DNA of 15,082 nucleotides from Rubritepida sp. (lineage in GTDB: Bacteria; Pseudomonadota; Alphaproteobacteria; Acetobacterales; Acetobacteraceae). This document shows positions 6,890 through 13,851 of this stretch, piece after piece. The stretch covers positions 1 to 15,082 of the forward strand of contig JALHNW010000013.1 in NCBI GenBank assembly GCA_022843345.1, read 5' to 3'. Both the position numbers and the translations under genes were made by a program. The first letter of the stretch is position 1. Each line of letters begins with the position of its first letter. Below the pieces are notes generated by a model. That model saw only the letters and a list, made by a program, of their open reading frames with translations, was not told the DNA's origin and ran no database searches.

Positions 6890-7933
6890 ATGGCGAAGTT
6901 CACCATCGTGACGCCGGCCGGTGCCAGCTTCACCACCGCCGGCGGCGGCTACGCATACGAGATGGAGGCGCTGTCCGGCCTGGATGCCGAGATCGTCGAG
7001 GCGCCCACCGACACCGCCGGCTTCATCGCCGCCGCGCGCGAGGCGGACGCCATCTACGGCAAGGGCATCCCCATCACCGCCGAGATCATCGGCGCACTCA
7101 CGAGGTGCAAGGTCATCTCGCTCGGCTCGGTGGGCGTGGACAGCGTGGACGTGAAGGCCGCCACCGCCGCCGGCATCCCCGTCACCAACATCCCCGACAC
7201 CTTCATCGAGGAGGTGGCCGACCACGCGCTGACACTGCTGCTGGCCACCTTCCGCCGCGTGATCGAGCAGGACCGCATGGTGCGCGAGGGCCGCTGGGCC
7301 GAGGGCCGCCCCGCCCTGCTCCAGGTGCCGCGCCTGTGGGGCCAGACGCTGGGGCTGATCTCCTTCGGCCGCGTCGCCCGCGCGGTGACGCGCCGGGCCA
7401 AGGGCTTCGGGCTCAACGTCATCGCCTACGACCCCTTCGTGGAGGAAAGCGTGATGCACGAGGCGGGCGTGACCCCCGTCACGCTGGACGAGCTGCTGTC
7501 GCGCTCCGACTTCGTCTCCATGCACGCCCCCGCGCGGCCCGAATGCACCCACATGCTGCGGGCCGAGCATTTCCGGGCGATGAAGCGCAGCGCGATCTTC
7601 CTCAACACCGGGCGCGGGCCGACGGTGGACGAATCGGGGCTGATCCAGGCGCTCCAGGAAGGCTGGATCGCCTATGCCGGGCTGGACGTGCTGGAGGTGG
7701 AGCCGCCGTCGCACAACAACCCGATCCTGCGGATGGAGAACGTCATCCTCTCCGCCCACACCGCCTCCGCCTCCGCCCGCTTCGACGAGGCGCGGAAGCG
7801 CCGCGTGGGCGCGGAGCTCGCGCTGGTGGCGCAGGGCAAGTGGCCGATGTCGGTGGTCAACCCGGCGGTGCTGCAATCCACCACGCTCAAGCGCTGGCAG
7901 CCGGTGGCGATCGGGCGCGGACCGAACAGCTGA
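6890..7933 (+). CDS. D-2-hydroxyacid dehydrogenase, CtBP-like branch
   Basis: This 347-residue protein has D-2-hydroxyacid dehydrogenase architecture: N-terminal catalytic half with SVGVDSVD (80-87), a Rossmann domain, and the catalytic Arg242 (NTGRGPTVDE), Glu271 (DVLEVEP) and His290 (LSAHTAS). The nucleotide loop is atypical: where most members have G-x-G-x-x-G, it reads GLISFGRVA, that is Ser158-x-Gly160-x-x-Ala163; Asp181 after the next strand still suggests NAD(H). The overall style (insert RPALLQVPRLWGQTLGLI, last-strand SAHTAS) resembles the bacterial C-terminal-binding-protein-like group. Translation starts at ATG 6890 with GGAGG/GAGGA upstream. The methyltransferase gene starts 38 bp after its stop and may be co-transcribed. 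The substrate is unknown; it is clearly a different paralogue from the dehydrogenase at 117-1064. Confidence 0.87.
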   Translation: MAKFTIVTPAGASFTTAGGGYAYEMEALSGLDAEIVEAPTDTAGFIAAAREADAIYGKGIPITAEIIGALTRCKVISLGSVGVDSVDVKAATAAGIPVTNIPDTFIEEVADHALTLLLATFRRVIEQDRMVREGRWAEGRPALLQVPRLWGQTLGLISFGRVARAVTRRAKGFGLNVIAYDPFVEESVMHEAGVTPVTLDELLSRSDFVSMHAPARPECTHMLRAEHFRAMKRSAIFLNTGRGPTVDESGLIQALQEGWIAYAGLDVLEVEPPSHNNPILRMENVILSAHTASASARFDEARKRRVGAELALVAQGKWPMSVVNPAVLQSTTLKRWQPVAIGRGPNS

Positions 7934-7971
7934 GGGCTTGCGGCACGCCTCGCCGGGCCTGACACTGGCGC

Positions 7972-9570
7972 ATGTTCTTCGCCGAGGCGGCCAGCCCGCC
8001 GCGCATCCTGGGACCCGCACCGGGGCCGGGCCGCAGCCTGCGCATCACCGATGGCGCAGACCCCGCCATCCATCGCCTCGCCGGCACGGTGCTGCCGGCG
8101 GATGGGGACGGCTTCCCTGGCCTGGCCGGCGACGGCCGCGCCACGCTGGCCTTCCACCTGCCCTTCTATGCCGGCGAAGCGCAGCGCCTGCGCCTGGCGC
8201 TGCGCCCGCCGCCGGGGGCGCGCATCACCCTGGAGACCACGCTCCCCTCGCGCATGCACAAGGCGCGCCTCGTGCTGGACGCCTCGGGGCGCGTCGTCGA
8301 GGCGGGCGACGAGCTGCCCGAGCCGCCTTCCACCGCGCCCCTCCCTGGCGGCGGCTTCACCGTGGCGGCCGCCTTCCTGCCCTTCCACACCCGCGCCGAC
8401 TTCCTGCTGCTGCATCTCGACGCCCTGCCCGGCGCGGCGCTGCGTTGGGCGGACCTCCGCTGGGATTCGCATCGCACGGACGCGCTGTTCCCCTCGCGCG
8501 GGCATCCGGCGCTGGCGGAGGATGGCGGCACCCATTCCGCCACCCGCATCTGGGCGCTGTTCCGCGACTACCTGCACCTGGAATTCGAGCTGCACCGCCC
8601 CGGCGCCCGCCTGTGCGGGCTGGCGCTGGAATCGCCGCTGCCGCTCGACCACGCTTCCTGGTGGACCAGCGATGCCCCCGTGCCGGGGCCGGCGCCCGAG
8701 GGGCCGGGGCTGGCCCCCCTCGCCGCCCGCCACCCGCGCATCCCGCTGCCCTCGCCGGCACTGATGGACCTGCTGGGCCCGGCGCACGGCTTCCGCGGCC
8801 ACCGCATCCGCGCGGTGCTGGCCGAGCCGGTGGAGCTGCCCTTCATGCCGGTGCCGGACAGCGACCGCGTCGGCGCGCTTCGCATCCACGCCCGATTCGA
8901 CGACGGCGCCCAGGCCGTCATCACGCCGCAGCGGAGCATGGAGCAGCTCGGGATCTGGCAGGAACTCTGCGCCCATCATATCGCCAGCGCCCTCGCGGAA
9001 GGCGGGCCGGGCCAGGTCTTCCTGGAGCTGGGCGCGCGCGGGCCGACCAGCGCCGACTTCCGGCGGACGCTGGACTCGGCCTGGCGCTACCTCGGCACCG
9101 ACATCGAGCCGGATGCGAACGTCTCCCTGGTCGCCGACGCGCATCGCCTGTCCGAGGCGCTGCCCCACGGCTCGGTGGGCGTCTGCTACAGCAACAGCGT
9201 GCTGGAGCACTTCTTCTCGCCCGAGAAGGTGGTGCTGGAGGTGAATGCGCTGCTGCGCGTGGGCGGCCTGTTCGTCGCCATGGCGCCCGCGAACTGGCCG
9301 ATGCACGCCGAGCCGTGGGACTACCAGCGCTTCACCATCCACAAGTGGCCCGCGCTGCTGAACGCCGAGACGGGGTTCGAGATCCTGCACCGCTTCGAGG
9401 CGACTGAGCACGCGCTGGTGCCGATGCTGCCCTTCCTGCCCGGCGTGACCCGCAACCAGCACGCGCGCGCGCCCAGCATGGTGGGGGTCGTGGCGCGCAA
9501 GACCGGCCTGGCCCGGGCCGTGTGGACCGGCTGGCGGCCGGGTCTGGCCGAGGGGCGCTACGACCCGTAG
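7972..9570 (+). CDS. Large protein with unknown N-terminal region and C-terminal SAM-dependent methyltransferase domain
   Basis: The 532-residue product has two parts. Residues 1 to about 340 are rich in alternating hydrophobic and charged strand-like segments (for example ARITLETTLPSR at 83-94 and WALFRDYLHLEFELH at 194-208) and match nothing I recognise. Residues about 345-480 form a class I methyltransferase: VFLELGARGP (motif I, degenerate glycine loop), YLGTDIEPD with acidic Asp377, DAHRLSEALPHGSVGVCYSN, and SVLEHFFSPEKVVLEVNALL followed by RVGGLF. The segment HAEPWDYQRFT (445-455) resembles methyltransferases found in polysaccharide gene clusters. No signal peptide or membrane segment is evident, so it is probably cytoplasmic. 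The ATG at 7972 has no good ribosome-binding sequence; no better start is visible. It overlaps the convergent radical SAM gene by 13 bp. Acceptor substrate unknown; glycan modification is inference. Confidence 0.78.
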   Translation: MFFAEAASPPRILGPAPGPGRSLRITDGADPAIHRLAGTVLPADGDGFPGLAGDGRATLAFHLPFYAGEAQRLRLALRPPPGARITLETTLPSRMHKARLVLDASGRVVEAGDELPEPPSTAPLPGGGFTVAAAFLPFHTRADFLLLHLDALPGAALRWADLRWDSHRTDALFPSRGHPALAEDGGTHSATRIWALFRDYLHLEFELHRPGARLCGLALESPLPLDHASWWTSDAPVPGPAPEGPGLAPLAARHPRIPLPSPALMDLLGPAHGFRGHRIRAVLAEPVELPFMPVPDSDRVGALRIHARFDDGAQAVITPQRSMEQLGIWQELCAHHIASALAEGGPGQVFLELGARGPTSADFRRTLDSAWRYLGTDIEPDANVSLVADAHRLSEALPHGSVGVCYSNSVLEHFFSPEKVVLEVNALLRVGGLFVAMAPANWPMHAEPWDYQRFTIHKWPALLNAETGFEILHRFEATEHALVPMLPFLPGVTRNQHARAPSMVGVVARKTGLARAVWTGWRPGLAEGRYDP

Positions 9571-10799
9571 CGGATGCCCTCGAAGAATGCGTCCAGGTCG
9601 CCGATCTCGCGCAGGTCGCATTGTGCCGCGATCACGTCCGGCCCCGGCCCGTCCGGGTCGCGCCCCATCACCATGATTTCGCCCGATGCGCGCACGAGCG
9701 CGTGGAAGGGCGTGTGCGCGCGCGGCAGGCGGCGCGGCGTCGCGTCGCCCGGCGCCGTGTTGGGCAGGACGGCCGGCCTGCCATCCCGCGCGAGCTCCGC
9801 CACCAGGGCGGGCGGGGCGATGACGACCAGCTTTTCCGGCGGCAGGCCGGCGAGGCCATCCATCAACCGCAGCCAGCCCTCGCGGTCCAGGTACTCGGCC
9901 GCAGCGAAGTCGCGCGGGATGTGTGCGCGGTCCATGGTGTCGCGGATCTCGACCTGCATCGCGTCGCGATCCTCGATGAGGTGGCGCACCAGCCCCGGCA
10001 GTTCCGCGAGGTTCGAACGGTAGGCCATGAGGTTGTAGCGGATGCCCGGCGGCTGGGGCGCCGCATGGAAGGCTGCCAGCAGCGCGTCCCAGGATTCGCG
10101 GAAGATACGGAAGCGTGCCCCGGCGCGCAGCCGTTCGTAGGTTGCAGGCTCCAGGCTCTCGAAGGACAGGTTGACGTGGTGCAGCCCGGAGGCCGCCAGG
10201 GTGGCGTAGTAGGTGGCCGGCATGCGCTTCGCGAGGTTGGTGGTAAAGAACACGTTCGGGGCATGCTCGGCCGGCAGGCGGCGCAGGAACTCGGCGAAGC
10301 GGGGGTGCAGCGTGGGCTCGTGCAGGCAGGACAGCCAGAAATGCCCGGCCCCGGTCACCGGCAGCAGGCGCAGCGCGGCCTCGAACACCTCCTCCGTCAT
10401 CGCATTGGTGCGGCGCGTCTCGGCGTAGTCGTACACGCAGAAGGGGCAACGCAGGTTGCAGTTCTCCACGATGTCCATTGCCACGAAGGACAGCAGCGAG
10501 CGCCGCGGCGACACCACCGGGGCGCGGGTGAGGACCCCGTCCTCGGTGTGCAGGGTCAGCCTGGCGCGCTCCTCCGGCGTCAGCGGGTGGGGAAGCAGCA
10601 GCTCGAAGCCGTGCGCGCCGTCGCCGATGCCCAGCGCGTGCAGGTCGGCGCGGCGCCGCGCGGCGATGCCTTGCGCCAGCACGGCGCCATCCAGCTCCGC
10701 GCGCACCGGCAGGCGCATCCCCGGGCGGGCGGGGTCATGCACCCAGCCGGCGACGTGGCGTTCGCCGCACTCGTCCATGTAGCCGACGGGAATGGTCAT
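9558..10799 (-). CDS. Radical SAM protein with extra N-terminal beta-rich domain and degenerate SPASM-like tail
   Basis: The 413-residue product has three parts. Residues about 5-92 form a small domain with the pattern GYxDE...VAGWVHDP...LDGAVLAQG...RRADLHALGIGDGAHGFELLLP; from memory this resembles an N-terminal accessory domain on glycosyltransferase-like proteins of Acetobacteraceae. Residues about 104-300 are a radical SAM barrel with the C-x3-C-x2-C cluster motif (Cys114, Cys118, Cys121), a GGEP-equivalent (CLHEPTLHP, 158-166) and a strand-helix pattern (FFTTNLA, VNLSFESL). The C-terminal ASGEIMVMGRD...QCDLREIGDLDAFFEG segment (371-408) has the layout of a SPASM domain, but only Cys394 remains. 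Start ATG 10799 gives the intact N-terminal domain, although no strong ribosome-binding sequence precedes it. Substrate unknown. The gene overlaps the methyltransferase tail-to-tail. Confidence 0.82.
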   Translation of the reverse strand: MTIPVGYMDECGERHVAGWVHDPARPGMRLPVRAELDGAVLAQGIAARRRADLHALGIGDGAHGFELLLPHPLTPEERARLTLHTEDGVLTRAPVVSPRRSLLSFVAMDIVENCNLRCPFCVYDYAETRRTNAMTEEVFEAALRLLPVTGAGHFWLSCLHEPTLHPRFAEFLRRLPAEHAPNVFFTTNLAKRMPATYYATLAASGLHHVNLSFESLEPATYERLRAGARFRIFRESWDALLAAFHAAPQPPGIRYNLMAYRSNLAELPGLVRHLIEDRDAMQVEIRDTMDRAHIPRDFAAAEYLDREGWLRLMDGLAGLPPEKLVVIAPPALVAELARDGRPAVLPNTAPGDATPRRLPRAHTPFHALVRASGEIMVMGRDPDGPGPDVIAAQCDLREIGDLDAFFEGIRYGS

Positions 10800-10843
10800 G
10801 GCCGCAGGCTAGCCTCTCGCCCGCTTGACGGAAAGCGCAGCCC

Positions 10844-11308
10844 TCAGCCCCGCGGCGCGGTCACTGCCGCCGCGCCAGGCCGGCCGTGGATCTGCGCCGC
10901 GCGGCGCTCGAAGGCGCGCACCATCACGCGCACCGCCTCGTTGAACACGGTGCCGATGACGGCCTGCAGCAGGCGCGAGCGGAACTCGAAATCCACGAAG
11001 AAATCCACCTCCGTGCCGCCTTCCACCTCGCGGAAGGTCCAGGTGTTGTTGAGGTAGCGGAAGGGCCCGTTCAGGTAGCGCACGCGCACCTGCCCCGGCC
11101 GGTCCAGCGTCACCTCGGAGCGGAAGGTCTCGCGGAACAGCTTGAAGCCGATGGTGAGGTCGGCGATCAGCCGGTTCTCCTCGCGCGAGATGATGCGCGC
11201 GCCCACGCACCAGGGCAGGAATTCCGGGTAGCGGTGCACGTCCGCCACGATCTGGAACAGCTCCTCGCGGCCGTGGCGCAGCACCCGCTTCTCGGCATGG
11301 GTGGGCAT
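10844..11308 (-). CDS. RatA/COQ10-like START-domain (SRPBCC) protein
   Basis: The 154-residue protein carries the hallmarks of the COQ10/RatA family: YPEFLPWCVGARI (27-39), LTIGFKLFRETFRSEVTL (about 51-68), YLNGPFRYLNNTWTF (78-92) and VDFFVDFEFRSRLLQAVIG. These polyketide-cyclase-like proteins have a hydrophobic pocket. The eukaryotic COQ10 members bind ubiquinone and support respiration, while the enterobacterial member was reported as RatA, a ribosome-association toxin. The alphaproteobacterial context beside lipA and pyruvate dehydrogenase genes fits the quinone-related role better. Its ATG at 11308 overlaps the lipA stop (TGATG), so translation is coupled. The last 15 residues are a low-complexity Ala/Gly/Pro tail, longer than usual. 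It is followed after 44 bp by the radical SAM gene on the same strand, and I see no terminator in that gap. Confidence 0.88.
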   Translation of the reverse strand: MPTHAEKRVLRHGREELFQIVADVHRYPEFLPWCVGARIISREENRLIADLTIGFKLFRETFRSEVTLDRPGQVRVRYLNGPFRYLNNTWTFREVEGGTEVDFFVDFEFRSRLLQAVIGTVFNEAVRVMVRAFERRAAQIHGRPGAAAVTAPRG

Positions 11309-12261
11309 CAGGCGGCCGCCAGGCGCTTCTCGCGCGCAGCGCGCAGCGCCGCGAAGTCGCGGTCGGCGTGGTAGGAGGAGCGGGTGAGCGGGGTGGCGGA
11401 CACCAGCAGGAAACCCTTGGCGCGCGCCAGGGATGCATAATCCTCGAACTCGGCCGGCTCGACGAAGCGCGCCACCGCGGCGTGCTTCACCGTGGGCTGG
11501 AGGTATTGCCCGACCGTGAGGAAATCCACCTCGGCCGAGCGCATGTCCTCCATCACCTGCTGCACTTCAATCCGCTCCTCGCCCAGGCCGACCATCAGGC
11601 CCGACTTGGTGAAGATGGAAGGGTCGAGTTGCTTCACACGGTCGAGCAGGCGCAGGGAATGGAAGTAGCGCGCCCCAGGCCGGATGTGCGGGTACAGGCG
11701 GGGCACCGTTTCCAGGTTGTGGTTGAACACGTCCGGCCGGGCCGCGACCACGACCTCCAGCGCGCCGTCCTTGCGGAGGAAGTCGGGCGTCAGCACCTCG
11801 ATCGTCGCCGCCGGCGCCGCGGCGCGGATGGCGGCGATGGTCTGGGCGAAATGCAGCGCGCCGCCGTCGCGCAGGTCGTCGCGGTCCACGCTCGTCACCA
11901 CGACGTGCTTCAGGCCCATGGTGGCCACCGCCTCGCCCACCCGGCGCGGCTCGTCGGAGTCCAGCGCCTTGGGCATGCCGGTGATGACGTTGCAGAAGGA
12001 GCAGGCGCGGGTGCAGGTGTCGCCCATGATCATCATGGTGGCGTGGCGCTGGGACCAGCACTCGCCGATGTTCGGGCAGGCGGCCTCCTCGCAGACGGTG
12101 ACCAGCTTGGACTCGCGCATCAGGGCCCGCGTCTCGTGGTAGACGGGGCTGTTGGGCGCCTTCACCCGGATCCAGGCGGGCTTGCGCTGGATCGGGTTAT
12201 CCGGGCGGTTCGCCTTCTCGGGGTGCCGGGAAGCGCGGTGATCGATCTCGATGCGGGCCAT
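11308..12261 (-). CDS. lipA: Lipoyl synthase (radical SAM)
   Basis: LipA inserts two sulfur atoms into octanoyl groups bound to lipoyl domains, such as that of the pyruvate dehydrogenase E2 encoded nearby. This 317-residue product has both cluster motifs. The auxiliary [4Fe-4S] cysteines are C57, C62 and C68 ([12 protein letters not shown]), and the radical SAM cysteines are C83, C87 and C90 (CTRACSFC). [20 protein letters not shown], the HNLETV segment and the C-terminal RSSYHA (294-299), whose serine ligates the auxiliary cluster, are all intact. ATG 12261 gives [16 protein letters not shown] and the normal family length; the frame is open 34 codons further to 12363, but that extension has no family resemblance. 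GGGATGG and GGTGAG precede the start closely. It probably begins its own transcription unit after the 192-bp gap behind lpdA and is coupled to the COQ10-like gene. Confidence 0.96.
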   Translation of the reverse strand: MARIEIDHRASRHPEKANRPDNPIQRKPAWIRVKAPNSPVYHETRALMRESKLVTVCEEAACPNIGECWSQRHATMMIMGDTCTRACSFCNVITGMPKALDSDEPRRVGEAVATMGLKHVVVTSVDRDDLRDGGALHFAQTIAAIRAAAPAATIEVLTPDFLRKDGALEVVVAARPDVFNHNLETVPRLYPHIRPGARYFHSLRLLDRVKQLDPSIFTKSGLMVGLGEERIEVQQVMEDMRSAEVDFLTVGQYLQPTVKHAAVARFVEPAEFEDYASLARAKGFLLVSATPLTRSSYHADRDFAALRAAREKRLAAA

Positions 12262-12388
12262 CTCACCATCCCATATAGCGCGGCGCGCGGGAAACCGAAG
12301 GGTGGCCGCACCGTCCTTGGGCGTGCAAGGCACGCCCCACCGCCAGCCTGACCATGCCCTCATCGCACCCGAAGCGCGGCGCAGCCAA

Positions 12389-12404
12389 GCGGCCGGATGG
12401 CCGC
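12389..12404. repeat. Perfect short inverted repeat in the lpdA-lipA gap
   Basis: GCGGCC (12389-12394) pairs perfectly with GGCCGC (12399-12404) around a GGAT loop. It lies between the lpdA stop and the lipA start. Neighbouring GCGCCC...GGGCGC (12403-12422 region) adds further pairing potential. There is no T-run on either strand. It may contribute to folding of the lpdA mRNA 3' end; a chance palindrome in GC-rich DNA is also possible. Confidence 0.35.
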
Positions 12405-12433
12405 GCCCGGCGCCTGAGGGCGCAATGACACCT

Positions 12434-12462
12434 CACATCCGACGTCACCGGCGTCAGATGTG
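12434..12462 (-). terminator. Candidate hairpin terminator at the end of lpdA
   Basis: CACATC-c-GACG (12434-12444) pairs with CGTC-a-GATGTG (12452-12462): ten pairs, one mismatch and a 7-base loop. The right arm contains the lpdA stop codon (12454-12456), so the hairpin forms exactly at the end of the coding sequence. Downstream on the minus strand the sequence reads AGGTGTCATTGCG, without a U-tract. It is therefore either a weak intrinsic terminator or an RNA 3'-end stabilising hairpin. It marks the end of the aceF-GNAT-lpdA unit. Confidence 0.45.
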
Positions 12463-13851
12463 GATCACCCGCCCATAGGCGTCCAGCACGGATTCATGCA
12501 TCGCCTCCGACACGGTGGGGTGCGGGAAGACGGTGTGCATCAGCTGGGCCTCGGTGGATTCCAGGGTACGGGCGATGCCGTAGCCCTGGATCATCTCCGT
12601 CACCTCCGGCCCCACCATGTGCGCGCCCAGCAGCTCGCCGGTCTTGGCGTCGAAGACGGTCTTCACGAAGCCCTCCGGCTCGCCCATCGCGATGGCCTTG
12701 CCGTTGCCGATGAAGGGGAAGCGGCCGACCTTCACCTCATGCCCGGCCTCCCTGGCGCGCGCCTCGGTCAGCCCCACGCTGGCCACCTGCGGGCGGCAAT
12801 AGGTGCAGCCGGGGATGTTCAGCACGTCCATCGCGTGCGGGTGCAGCCCCGCGATGTGCTCCACCGCGATGATCCCCTCGTGCGAGGCCTTGTGCGCCAG
12901 CCAGGGCGCGCCGGCCACGTCGCCCACCGCGTAGATCCCGGCCTCGCCGGTGCGGCACATGGAGTCGATGACGACGTTGCCGCGCTCCAGCCTCACCTTC
13001 GTGCCCTCCAGGCCGAGGTTCTCGGTGTTGGCGACGATGCCGACGGCGGAGATCATGCGGTCCGCCGTGATCTCGCTCACCTTGCCGTCCACCTCCACGA
13101 TGGCGGTGATCGAATCCGCGCCCTTGCGCACGCCCTGCACCCGGGCCTTGGTGAGCACGGTCATGCCCTGCTTCTCGAAGCTCTTGCGCACGAAGGTGCT
13201 GATCTCGGCATCCTCCACCGGCAGGATGCGGTCCATCACCTCCACCAGCGTCACCTTCGCGCCCATGTTGCAGTAGAAGGACGCGAACTCGCTGCCGATG
13301 GCGCCCGAACCGACGACGATCAGCGACTTCGGCATCGCCTCGGGCACCATGGCCTCGCGGTAGGACCAGATCAGCCGGCCGTCGGGCTCCATCCCCGGCA
13401 GCGCGCGGGCGCGGGCGCCGGTGGCCAGGATGATGCTCTTCGCCGCCAGCTCGGTGGCCTTGCCGTCCTTGCCGGCCACGGCCAGCTTGCCCGGCCCGGC
13501 CAGCTTCGCCGTGCCGTCGAAGACCGTGACCTTGTTCTTCTTCAGCAGGTGCTTCACCCCACCCGACAGCTGCCCGGCGACGGCGCGCGACCGCTTCACC
13601 ACCTTCTGGAAATCGAAGCGCACGTTGTCGGCGGCGAAGCCGTAGGCGTCCAGGCTGTGCAGCAGGTGGTTGATCTCGGATGCCCGCAGCAGCGCCTTGG
13701 TCGGGATGCAGCCCCAGTTGAGGCAGATGCCGCCAAGGTTCTCGCGCTCCACCAGCGCGACCTTCATCTTCAGCTGCGCGCCGCGGATCGCGGCCACGTA
13801 GCCGCCGGGGCCGCCGCCCACCACCACCAGGTCGAACTGCTCGGCCATCAT
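12454..13851 (-). CDS. lpdA: Dihydrolipoamide dehydrogenase (E3 of pyruvate dehydrogenase)
   Basis: The E3 flavoprotein reoxidises dihydrolipoyl groups with NAD+. The 465-residue protein has the FAD-binding VVVGGGPGGYVAAIRGAQ (9-26), the redox-active disulfide Cys43/Cys48 in GGICLNWGCIPTKALLRA, the NAD-binding VVGSGAIGSEFASFYCNMG, the second FAD motif GIYAVGDVAGAPWLAHKAS, and the catalytic His444-Glu449 pair in HPTVSEAMHES. No lipoyl domain is fused at the N-terminus. Two adjacent in-frame ATG codons exist (13851 and 13848). AAGGAAG lies just upstream and suits either; 13851 overlaps the GNAT stop by 3 bp, 13848 by 1 bp. The gene follows aceF with only a GNAT gene between, so it is the pyruvate-dehydrogenase-linked E3 rather than the oxoglutarate one. 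Confidence 0.96.
   Translation of the reverse strand: MMAEQFDLVVVGGGPGGYVAAIRGAQLKMKVALVERENLGGICLNWGCIPTKALLRASEINHLLHSLDAYGFAADNVRFDFQKVVKRSRAVAGQLSGGVKHLLKKNKVTVFDGTAKLAGPGKLAVAGKDGKATELAAKSIILATGARARALPGMEPDGRLIWSYREAMVPEAMPKSLIVVGSGAIGSEFASFYCNMGAKVTLVEVMDRILPVEDAEISTFVRKSFEKQGMTVLTKARVQGVRKGADSITAIVEVDGKVSEITADRMISAVGIVANTENLGLEGTKVRLERGNVVIDSMCRTGEAGIYAVGDVAGAPWLAHKASHEGIIAVEHIAGLHPHAMDVLNIPGCTYCRPQVASVGLTEARAREAGHEVKVGRFPFIGNGKAIAMGEPEGFVKTVFDAKTGELLGAHMVGPEVTEMIQGYGIARTLESTEAQLMHTVFPHPTVSEAMHESVLDAYGRVIHI

Noticed and set aside
7672..10449. Long minus-strand open frame (about 925 codons) across the CtBP-like, methyltransferase and radical SAM genes
   Set aside because: It has low-complexity Arg/Gly/Ala composition and no motif, and it runs over three real genes, partly in a shifted frame of the radical SAM gene. 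It is a composition artefact.
10844..11308. RatA toxin of a toxin-antitoxin system
   Set aside because: There is no RatB-like partner next to it. The lipA/pyruvate dehydrogenase neighbourhood and the COQ10 motifs favour a quinone-related role.
12267..12300. TATA-like CTATAT (12273-12278, minus strand) as the lipA promoter
   Set aside because: The start of transcription would fall only about 5 bases before the ATG, and the CTTCGG at the -35 position is a poor match, so it was not called.
12262..12363. N-terminal extension of lipA to 12363
   Set aside because: The added residues are not LipA-like. [11 protein letters not shown] at 12261 matches the family start and length.
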